From the NCBI GenBank assembly GCA_964059195.1, contig CAXKWD010000006.1, positions 11,586,530 through 11,650,529 of the forward strand: a DNA stretch of 64,000 bases. Direction: 5' to 3'. The translations under genes and the position numbers were made by a program. Of the stretch, positions 55,946 through 64,000 are shown piece by piece. Each line of letters starts with the position of its first letter. Within the stretch, counting starts at the first letter, position 1. The notes beneath the pieces were generated by a model, which saw only the letters and a program-made list of their open reading frames with translations, was not told where the DNA came from and made no database searches. This stretch comes from Ectobius pallidus (lineage: Eukaryota; Arthropoda; Insecta; Blattodea; Ectobiidae).

Positions 55946-56203
55946 CTAAATATACAACGTTGATACCTCGTCTGCATACTGTATGTGAGTATCAAGTTCT
56001 GTAACAATTTCCACCATAGATTCAATCTGCGTTTGCACAGCTTCAAACTTTTCAATTTCATTCAATAGCTTCTCATAATGTGCTTTGATCACAAATATAC
56101 TAACATCTTCAGGTACGTCGTTGAGAAAGTTCTGTGTCAGTGTAAACTTCCTTTTACATACAGATCGACGTCTGAACAAAATTTTCAAATCTTCTTGTTC
56201 CAT
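55946..56203 (-). pseudogene. gag: BEL gag N-terminus
   Basis: Starts MEQEDLKILFRRRSVCKRKF at 56203 and continues through LTQNFLNDVPEDVSIFV, a helical region normal for the start of BEL/Pao gag. It ends in a TAG created at the border of the 3-kb insertion. The ~290 bp between this ATG and the 5' LTR is the untranslated leader. Confidence 0.7.
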
Positions 56204-56469
56204 GTTGAAATGAAATAATTAACTTTGCAATGATAGAAGAGAAGTGATTAGGCAGTTAGCTGCAATCTCGCTGGGAGCGGCAAGCCAGAGGTGGTTGTCT
56301 TCTTCCCGCGCGCGTAACCAGCCCAGCTGTCCGGAGCTCTGTAAGCGGCATGAAGGTCAAGCAGCCGAGCCGAGCCGAATACGACACGAAGTATACCACA
56401 AAGAACACGAACGTCGACCACGTTGTGAATAATGTTCAATATTCAGAAATTATTGCAAATATATCTCAG

Positions 56470-56492
56470 ATCGTGCCCGTGAGGACCAAAAA
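56470..56492 (-). promoter_or_regulatory. Candidate BEL primer-binding site
   Basis: Immediately after the 5' LTR (minus strand) the sequence reads TTTTTGGTCCTCACGGGCAC. A TGG start three to four bases from the LTR is the usual form of a tRNA primer site. I could not match it to a specific tRNA. Confidence 0.4.
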
Positions 56493-57094
56493 TGAAGGGA
56501 TCCGGTACGGAGGAAAACCACTTAAATTAAACGAAGGGGAAGTAGGACTGTAGGCCAGCTGGAACAGAGATTTAAATCTGAGGGTTTTGCAATAATATAT
56601 ATTCAGGAAGCCTGAACTCTGAATACTAAATAATAATATAAACACTTGACAAAATATGATATATACGATTCAATACAGTTACTATTCTAGGAGCCAAGCC
56701 ATGCTCCCGCCAGATAATATATGCAAGCGCTAGCCACAGTACTGTTCACTGCACGTGGCGGCTAGACTATGAAGACAATGGAATGATTGTAAATTACACT
56801 AAAAATACAATGTGATTCCCGGAACTTCACACGCAAAGCTGCCTTCACTACAGGAGCCAAATAGGTGTGGAATTGCAGATGAGCACTAACTATATAGAGC
56901 GAAAATTGTCCTGCACTCAGAAGCAATTGTGCTGAAGTTCGATCTCAACTAACTGAACTGGTTGGCGTGGCGTGCCTAAGCAGGTGCACTCAACAGCCAG
57001 GAAATGATTAAATAGGCGGCAATTACTGGCGGTCGCGCCAATTAATACAGAGGCCAATTTGAATCATAAAAACTTATAGACTCTTGATCTAACA
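56493..57094 (-). repeat. BEL 5' LTR
   Basis: 602 bp. Positions 56543-57094 match the 3' LTR at 549 of 552 bases by eye; 56493-56542 is a divergent end. LTR starts TGTTAGATC and ends TTCA on the minus strand. Confidence 0.9.
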
Positions 57095-57099
57095 CAGAC

Positions 57100-59370
57100 A
57101 AAACTCTCTCCGACAATATCCTCACCGTGCCTATGGCATCTCTGGTACGTTTTCCTTTTCTAAATCCAAACTGGTCCTCTCCCAGTGCTTCTTCAATTTT
57201 GTGTTCTAGCCGTCCGTTGAGTATTCTTGCAATGATCTTCGCCACGTGTGAGATCAGACTAATTGTTCTGTAATCACTACATTTCCTGGCTTTCTGTTTC
57301 TTTTCAAGAGCAACCATTGTGACGTCTAAAAAATCTTTAGGCCATTCTCCAGTTTCATAGATTTTGTTGATGAGTTGCGTCAACGCATTCAAACCTTCGT
57401 TTCCGATTTCTTTCAGCAAATCCACCGGTATGTCATCGTCTCCTGTAGCTTTCCTCCTCTTCATGTTCTTAATCGCATTCTCTACTTCTGTTGACAATAT
57501 GCTGGGCCCTTTTTCGTCTTCTTCAATCACCTTTTCTGTCTCGATTTCAATGTCTTGCGGACGATGTTGCTTATCGTAAAGTTCCTTTATATATTCTTCC
57601 CATATTTTCAACACCTCTTCTTGTTCCATAGCCATTTGTCCTCTAGAGTCTTCTATTCCAAAATTTCTTACTCCTTTGTTCTCACTCCCTCCCAGTTCCT
57701 TCGTTTTCTGATACATGAGGTCGTACCTTCCTCTCCTTTGTAGTTCTTCTATTTCTTCACACATTTCTTCCATGTACTTTTCCTTCGCTTTGTCTGTTTC
57801 TCTCCTTAGTGCATTGTTGAGTCTTTTGTATTCTTCTTCGTTCACATTTTTACATCTCCTCCTTTCCTCCATCTTCTCCAGCATCTCATGAGTGATCCAG
57901 GGTTTCCTCGTTCTCTTCGCTTCCTTTCCGACTTGACTCTTTAAAGTATTCAACAGAGCCATTTTAATATTTTGCCATTGCTCTTCCGTACTTGCACTTA
58001 CATTTTCATCTCTCCCTTCACTAAAGCATTTCTCTAAGGATTCTGTTACTGCCTCCTTATTCTCCCTTAGCTTTTCCAGGTCCCACCTCTGCTTTCTCCT
58101 CCCACTCCTTTGTATCCTCTTCAATCTTGTACTGATGTCTGCAACCAAAAGGTTGTGATCTGAGTCTATATCAGCAGCCGGCATAGTCTTGGTGTCTTTC
58201 ACACTGCCTCTAAACCTCTGTTTGACGAGTATGAAATCTATCTGATATCTATTGATGTCTCCTGGGCTCTTCCATGTGTATAGTTTGTTCTTCCTTTTCT
58301 TAAACCAAGTATTCATCACCACCAAATTGTTACGCTGACAGAAATCCACTAGCATCCCTCCTCTGTGGTTTCTTCTTCCTAATCCATATTGTCCCACGAT
58401 GTTTACTTCACTACCTTGTCCGAACACACTATTCCAGTCACCCATTATTACGGTGTTTACTTTTCCTCTGCCTTCAGTGTGGATGATGTCTTCTATTTCG
58501 TCGTATATTTTCTCTACTTCTTCTTCGTCATGGTCTGATGTTGGCATGTACACTTGAACTATCAGAATGTCTACTGGTTCTGCGCTTATTTTCACAAACA
58601 TTAAACGATCACTATGGCACACCACTTGAGTCACACTTTGCACTAATTGATTTCCCATCACTATTACTACTCCACGTTCACAACTTTTCCCACCCGAATA
58701 GAACATTGTGTAATTTCCTGACATTATTTCACCACTGTCTGTCCACCTCACTTCACTTAGCCCCATTATGTTAACTTTACATTTGTCCATTTCTCGTTTC
58801 AGATTTTCCAGTTTTCCTGCTCTTCGGAGTGTTCTTACGTTCCATGTCCCGATCCTGAAATTAAAATCTCCACCTCTTTTGATGACTCCCCACCCGGAGA
58901 TCCGAACGGGGGAGTAGTTGTCTCCGGAATTTTTTACTCCAGGAAATGCCATCATTATTCTCCGTCATCAGACGTTCAGGAAATATATAATGTGGTAGTC
59001 TTTCCATTTCCTTTCCACATCGCAGTATCACGGCCGAAGAACCAGACTATGATTGGTTTCGCCCATGACTCTTTGAACTTGATCCAGCTAAAGCATCATT
59101 TGCTCTGTGCATCAAGTCAATACTGGTGCCCGCTGCTGCCCGGTACCAGCCTACATCCGTAGGGGGGCCTCTTCCGCCAGTTCTGCCGTACCGATGTTCT
59201 TCATCTCCGCCATCACTGTCGTTGAGGTCTTCACCGTATCCCTGGCAAGGGTCCCTCACAAGGTACTATCACCCGGGACAGGTGAACCAAGGTTTTTTAA
59301 CGAGGTGTTACTCCTCCCCCTCCCCCTTTCTCAACCGGGCTTGGGACCGGCTATGGCTATGCTTCTACTT
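57100..59370 (-). pseudogene. RTE-clade LINE copy 2, 5' half (5' region, endonuclease, RT start)
   Basis: The minus-strand frame begins MMAFPGVKNSGDNYSPVRIS at 58955 and is intact to the BEL junction at 57100: IGTWNVRTLRRAGKLENL, GLSEVRWTDSG, TVIMGDWNSVFG (Asp-Trp-Asn rather than Asp-Phe-Asn), DIDSDHNLLVADI (catalytic SDH kept), then EMLEKMEERRRCKN and RT residues KATGDDDIPVDLLKEI, DYRTISLISHVAKIIARIL, EDQFGFRKGKRTRDAIG, ending ERVLSV. The remainder of the ORF track past 57100 is LTR. Upstream 58956-59370 looks like the LINE's 5' region and carries a 70-codon frame (59047-59259) rich in Gly/Asp. Together with 46175-47293 this LINE has no stop or frameshift that I can find, so it was probably coding-intact when the BEL element hit it. 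Confidence 0.85.
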
Positions 59371-59602
59371 TTTCAAAAATAGCTTTTTTCTTCAAGAATA
59401 ATCCGTTTCAGATTAAATGATTAATTCCGTGTCACCGTTATACGACAGGATAATGCAGACAAAATAAACACGTAACTTAAGCTGTCTATTGACTTATAAT
59501 CGATTTTATTTGAAAGTAAATTTAGAAAGTGAAAAATAAAACCTGGTCGGCCGGGCCCCGGCTATTTTAGCACTGAAAAACTAGTTAGAAAATTTGTTTA
59601 CC
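59371..59602. other. Intergenic and fragment of a hAT-like repeat
   Basis: From 59555 the words GGCTATTTTAGCACTG and CTAGTTAGAAAATTTGTTTA match the repeats at 32180 and 63440. It continues after the inserted SINE and MITE at 60351-60480. Confidence 0.5.
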
Positions 59603-59614
59603 ATATTCTAAGAC

Positions 59615-60031
59615 AGACCGCCAGCGTGGTCTTGTGGTTAGGGTCGCTAATTTCAGATCCGTCGGCCCGGGTTCGATCCCCGGTACCTCCTCGGATCTTT
59701 CTGAGATAGGGAGTTCTGGAACGGGGTGCACTTAGTCTCGTGTTTCAAACTGAGGACCTACTTAATAGAGAAGTATCGGCTCCGGTCATGGAAACCACCG
59801 ACAGACGGCCGTGGGTGTCGGCATGTTTTTTTTTTGCCCACCCTTACCCCCGGAGTGCCAAGCAATTAAGCCTAAACCTCCGGTCAAACCAAATTTTGGT
59901 AACCATATGTGATGTGTGTATACCTATTGTGCCCTTGACCACATGCCCCAATCCTGCCGACTGCCTATGGTACATGACGCAGCGGTCGAATGGTAGGCCT
60001 TGTCCCTTCAGGGATGTAGCGCCACGGAGTT
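59615..60031 (+). mobile_element. SINE family 1, copy with a 109-bp internal insertion
   Basis: B-box-like GGTTCGATCCC near 59669-59679 (one change from the consensus). TSD ATATTCTAAGAC: left copy 59603-59614; right copy starts at 60032 and is interrupted by the MITE at 60042-60342, finishing at 60352. Inside the SINE, 59826-59934 is an extra segment starting with ten T; read on the minus strand it is a ~100-nt sequence ending in poly(A), so a small retroposed RNA in reverse orientation is likely. Confidence 0.8.
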
Positions 60032-60041
60032 ATATTCTAAG

Positions 60042-60342
60042 CACTGCCTTCTAGACTGTATTACTCGTGTATACACTGCCTGTCCTATACGGCTAATTTT
60101 GCGTACGCGGCGACGTTACAGATGGCAGCACCTTTCACACCCAGCTGCAATACCCTTTACATTGCCGTATGCTGTGTTGCCCTCTGAAGTATAAACTCGG
60201 AAACTGAAATATGCTGGAATTTCATGCTATCTGGGTGTGAACTGTGTCGCCTCTACTGGAGAAACTAGGCAATTTAACAATACTCTGAACTCCATGTTAA
60301 AATTAAGCATGGACAGGCAGTGTAATTCTCGAGACGGCGGTG
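60042..60342 (+). mobile_element. MITE of the CACTGCC/CACCGCC family, 301 bp
   Basis: CACTGCCTTCTAGACTG to GAGACGGCGGTG with perfect 8-bp TSD ATTCTAAG at 60034-60041 and 60343-60350. It landed inside the 3' TSD of the SINE, so it is younger than the SINE. Confidence 0.9.
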
Positions 60343-60506
60343 ATTCTAAGACATGCCAACTTAAAGAAGAAATCGTTACCTAAGTTATGACATTTATTGT
60401 TATTTATAAGAAAAGTTAAATAACACATGGGACAATGGAAATAACAGGCACTAAGTCAAATAATTAAATGTTTGACAAAATAGATCTTAAATAATTATAG
60501 CATGAG

Positions 60507-60525
60507 CCGTGAAAAACGGCTCATT
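60507..60525. repeat. Short perfect hairpin
   Basis: GAGCCGT, five-base loop, ACGGCTC. Isolated; no function inferred. Confidence 0.6.
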
Positions 60526-60689
60526 TGTTTATATTAAAAGCATTCAGTAATTTTTGCCAACTGCTTTTATCTGTAGAATGTAAAATCAATGTTTTGACCC
60601 ACTCTAAACACCGTGGTTTTCTATAATTCTTAAAAGCGCTTCTAGACCGCACTGCCATCTGTTGAAAGCTAGGGAGTAGAGGCTGGTAC

Positions 60690-60805
60690 AAGCGACCAGC
60701 AGTTGGGATCTAGTGCTCGCGACAGGAACATGTAACTTGAGTTTGAGTGTTTTGGTGGGCGTTGCTGCCGTGCATCACGATGTCTGAAGACGACGGCAAA
60801 ACTGG
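60690..60805 (+). other. Candidate host 5' exon (start codon and splice donor)
   Basis: A GC-richer, CpG-containing segment (60640-60780) leads to an ATG at 60780 with A at -3. The nine visible codons read MSEDDGKTG and run straight into GTGAGA, a good 5' splice donor (exon end at 60805, phase 2). The acidic start, the favourable start context and the absence of repeat signatures in 60600-61200 suggest the first coding exon of a real gene whose other exons lie beyond the window. I do not recognise the protein. This is the only host-gene candidate I found, and it is weak. Confidence 0.3.
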
Positions 60806-61406
60806 GTGAGACCTATCCACATTCTTTTCAATGCTAATAGTAATTTAAATTTCATTTTGTGCTCACCCGTTTTCGGCTATCTAAATTTTTCGTTCTGAAC
60901 ATTTCATAAATATTTTATTTTAATAAATTATTTGCCGGTCAAGTTTGGATCTTTGAAAATACGCCTACACCATCTAAATTTCATGTAATTTTGCTTTGTT
61001 CATTCTGTTTTTCTTGAAGTCAATTATATCACGTCCGTCCGTTGTGTAACTTCTATTCACGTTCTTTGCCTTTCCGAACAGTAATTCAGTATCTTTGGCA
61101 GACATCCGACTTTAGCATGAATTAGAGTGGGTTTTTACGTGTAGTATTTTCAGCACAGACGCCATTAAGAGATTGAGATTGCCCTATGCTTTGATGTTAT
61201 ATATAATCTAAGAATTACTGGGGTTTTCTAGTCATGGGGAATACTAGACATTATGTACAGGGTGTTCTCGAAAAGTGTAGTACTTAGTGATTTGCAAGTA
61301 GTCGGGGTTTTAGGGGATTTTTCTAGAGACGGGTTGTTTTTTTTAAAGGGGTGCATTTAGAATTATTGTGCTGTATCGCCCGTGCTCTAGGTTGTTGTAC
61401 ACAACA

Positions 61407-61410
<4 letters not shown>
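60806..61410. other. Apparently single-copy non-coding sequence
   Basis: No repeat seen elsewhere in the window; would be intron if the exon call is right. Confidence 0.35.

Positions 61411-61441
<31 letters not shown>
61411..61441. repeat. (AT)n microsatellite
   Basis: About 15 AT units. Confidence 0.9.
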
Positions 61442-61442
<1 letters not shown>

Positions 61443-61494
61443 CTTTTATGCTTAGTCATTCCCAAGGTTATTTCCAAGAAATAAAAGGTCGTCC

Positions 61495-61605
61495 TTACAA
61501 AGAATATATTAGCTTACAATGTTGTAATTCTAAAATTGGTAAAGCTACAAAGAATATATTATCTTACAATGTTGTAATTCTAAATTTGTTAAAGCTGTTA
61601 GTAAA
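61495..61605. repeat. Tandem duplication, ~54-bp unit, two copies
   Basis: ACAAAGAATATATTAGCTTA and the following TGTTGTAATTCTAAA occur twice with few differences. Confidence 0.8.
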
Positions 61606-62809
61606 ATTGTTACAGAAAATATCCTTCCATATATATATATTTACTCAAAATCTCTTTTCCAGTAAATCATATTAATCTGTCGTGTTCATTTGTCATAATG
61701 GGTGCCCAGCTTTTGAATGTTAAACAGTAGCGTCACTAATTTAGCTAGAATGGTCGAAACCAGGTCTACTTCACCAAATCATATGTCCTAAGCTTCCAAC
61801 ATATGTAACTGTGCCCGAGGGGGGCACAAGCACTAATCTAATACAAAAACAGAATTTAGGTTTTAGTTTCGGGGGGGGGGCTTTCCCTTCGCCCCTGGCT
61901 TATAGCATCTATTCCGTGTCACAACACTACTTAGCTTGGCATTGGTTGACGTCGCGTAGCTCAGCACAGCATAACATAGCTTAGCTTTCTGTGTGTTAGC
62001 CTTTTCGCTTGCATCCCCTTCATTTTGTGGTTTTGAGGGAAAGATGGTAATGAAAATTCTCACTCCGTATTAAATGATGTCGAGTGTAGACCACACCATA
62101 CAAAATTGATGTCCATACGTATAGTTAGACCATCCACTGCCGCCATCTACTGAGCCTAACATTAACTAACATGTTCTAGCAATGGAAAATAATTAATAAC
62201 ATATACCGGCACTACAGTTAAAGATTAACCTTTACCGCATTTATTTATTGTTTCGAAATTGCTAAGAATATGGTTTTGTGTTACTTTGATTGTATTGTAT
62301 AGGCCTACCTTGGTAACATAGTTGGCTATGTTTGATGGCGGGCTTGGCCATCTCATAACTTTCGTAATATTACTCACCAGGCTTTGGCTCCAAATGTCTG
62401 TGATATCTTGGTGTCTTCCATTCTTGATATAGCAATGTCTAAGATCACAATCACACGCTAAACGCGAATTATACGCAAAATTTAAATTTAAAAACTCACT
62501 ACTTCACATTCCCGGCACTAGGCATATTGCCACACTACGCTACTATCAGTCATCTGTTTTTTTAACTTCCCTCTTGGGAGCTGCAGACAGTGCCACCTGC
62601 TATTAAAATTGCTGCAATGCAATATTAGCCTACCACGTGTCTCCATTCTTTTTGTTGTTTGTATCAAATGAACCCTTCCTACAGACGACTGGACATCTGG
62701 AGACAAAGCCAGATGAATAACGTTAAGAAATTTATCAGATTGCGAAAGGAATCAAACTGATATGACTTCATTCTTACAGCACTTTAACCTTGAAGTTTTC
62801 GGACAAAAC
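61606..62809. other. Intergenic, no gene recognised
   Basis: G-run at 61871-61880. No coding signal that I can support. Confidence 0.35.
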
Positions 62810-63108
62810 TAAACTCCGTGGCGCTACATCCCTGAATGGACTAGGCCTATCACCCGACCGCTAGGTCATCTACCATAGGCAGATGGCAGGATAGGGGGCA
62901 TGCGGTCACCATGACGACACCCACGCCCGTTAATGGTGGTTTCCATGACCGGAGCCTCTACTTCTCTATCAAGTAGCTCCCTAATTTGAATCACGAGGCT
63001 GAGTGGACCCCGTTCCAGAAACTCAGAAAAATCCGGGGTGGTACAGGGGACCGAATTCGGGCCTACATATCTGTAGTCAACGACGCTAACCACAAGAACA
63101 CGCAGGTG
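62810..63108 (-). mobile_element. SINE family 1, minus-strand copy (diverged)
   Basis: Reverse complement of 7128-7448: ACTCCGTGGCGCTACATCCC at the left (SINE 3' end), TGACCGGAGCC and CTACTTCTCTATCAAGTAGC inside. The B box is degraded (GACCGAATTCGGG). No TSD recognised, so it is older than the copy at 7128. Confidence 0.8.
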
Positions 63109-63367
63109 TGATTAATGTCACATATTATTTTACATATCGATCCTACATTAATCCCAGACTTCCAACAGATATATTTTTTACGCGCACAAGTAGGCTCCAT
63201 AAATCTCACAATACCATCAACTGAACCTTATATGCATGGCTTTTAATAATCTATTATAAGAAATTCAACCGTTTTTTTTTTTTTATGTAGCCTACTATAG
63301 GTTTCATCCATATAAAGTATGTACAGGCCATAGGCCAAGCGTACCCTACCACTAACTTACTGAAAAC

Positions 63368-63716
63368 CAGTGGCGTGGCCAGAAAATAATTTCAGGGAAA
63401 GTCGAAAGTGCCGAGGGTTTGAACTAATAAAAATCACATTTTATGCTATTTTAGCACTGAAAAACTAGTTAGAAAATCCAAGGACATGCCAACTTGAACA
63501 AGAAATCAATACTTAAATTATAAAACTTATTAAGAAAAATTAAATAACACAGGGAACAGTGGGAATAATAGGCCTACATTTACAAGTTCAGTATTTTATT
63601 AGTAAGTCAAATAATGTTTTGACAAAATGGAGCTTAAATATCAAATATGGGATAGACCTTTAGTTTTTGATTTTGGGAGGTCCGGACCCCCTGAACTCCT
63701 CTTCCCTATGCCACCG
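63368..63716. mobile_element. hAT-like repeat with CAGTGGCGTGGCC end
   Basis: Starts CAGTGGCGTGGCCAGAAAAT and ends CCCTATGCCACCG, inverted relatives of each other. The interior matches 31907-32490 (inside the hAT element of the Helitron nest) and 59555-60480. The TSD is not clear. Confidence 0.55.
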
Positions 63717-64000
63717 AATGCATGTATTTATCACTATAAATGTGAACAATTATTTTGTGCCCTACTGAGACTAAATGTTTAAATGTTGAGGCCAATATTC
63801 CCCTCAACCTACACAAAGCAATGGTCCAGACGTTTTTAAATTCTTGACTTGGGTAGCCCTGCTTATAACTGTAAATTTATATCACTAGGAATGCAATCTA
63901 AAGCCGGAATTTTAACTGTTTCTTTATAATTATTAATCGTTTAGTTTATCAATCATTCAGGTGTAAGTAGGGTGGCCATTTCTAAAATGTCAGAAAGGAC

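Larger units (their letters stand above)
47294..57094 (-). mobile_element. BEL/Pao LTR retrotransposon inserted in an RTE LINE
   Basis: 9.8 kb, minus strand, with LTRs at both ends and a 5-bp TSD CAGAC (47289-47293 and 57095-57099); LTR termini are TG...CA. Gag, protease, reverse transcriptase, RNase H and integrase are arranged in one collinear frame, as usual for BEL/Pao. There is no envelope ORF. Inactivating changes: two in-frame TGA codons (52886-52888 and 51287-51289) and a ~3-kb insertion in gag. Without that insertion the element would be about 6.8 kb. Confidence 0.9.

Overview
The window is AT-rich eukaryotic DNA from an arthropod, most likely a cockroach (Blattodea; Periplaneta is my best guess, because the wording of one RTE-type LINE tail matches what I remember of that lineage; this is inference, not a search). 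I find no bacterial genes, operons, rRNA or CRISPR, and no confidently recognisable host gene. Almost everything I can name is a transposable element, and most elements are broken by other elements. Many insertions can be ordered because target-site duplications (TSDs) and empty sites are still visible.

Layout. 1-3.2 kb: start of a hAT/ZMYM-like ORF leaving the left edge, a 5'-truncated LINE with an intact-looking RNase H domain, and a decayed hAT transposase C-terminus. 3.6-11.1 kb: several copies of an AAGTGCCAG-ended repeat built from ~150-bp modules, a ~1.1-kb inverted repeat pair (4.9-6.0 / 7.85-9.7 kb), a tRNA-derived SINE and a Helitron whose empty site survives in the partner arm. 11.1-18.4 kb: one LINE copy split by a 4.3-kb block (another LINE on the minus strand plus a ~117-bp tandem array), then a second LINE tail broken by a SINE and a palindromic insert. 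18.9-25.1 kb: SINE, LINE split by a Helitron, and a LINE-in-LINE-with-Harbinger nest. 25.8-30.1 kb: a Tc1/mariner-like MITE, a LINE tail, a ~135-bp tandem array and a small HTH ORF. 30.1-36.9 kb: Helitron containing hAT containing hAT, then a hAT element carrying an RTE LINE. 37.8-41.2 kb: composite hAT. 41.8-46.1 kb: paired inverted-repeat elements, a third SINE, more modular repeats and MITEs. 46.2-59.4 kb: an RTE LINE on the minus strand cut by a 9.8-kb BEL/Pao LTR retrotransposon, whose gag is itself cut by a ~3-kb long-inverted-repeat element. 59.6-63.7 kb: SINE and MITE nests, a possible host 5' exon at ~60.7 kb, and hAT-like repeats.

Nothing here works as a cooperating pathway. The value of the region is as a layered record of transposition. 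The most unusual signals are a hAT-type family (TIRs CACTGCC.../CACCGCC...) that includes 40-bp insertions consisting of little more than two termini yet flanked by perfect 8-bp TSDs; a two-copy hAT composite whose outermost ends share one TSD; and a BEL element whose LTRs differ at only 3 of 552 positions but have unrelated 50- and 80-bp ends.
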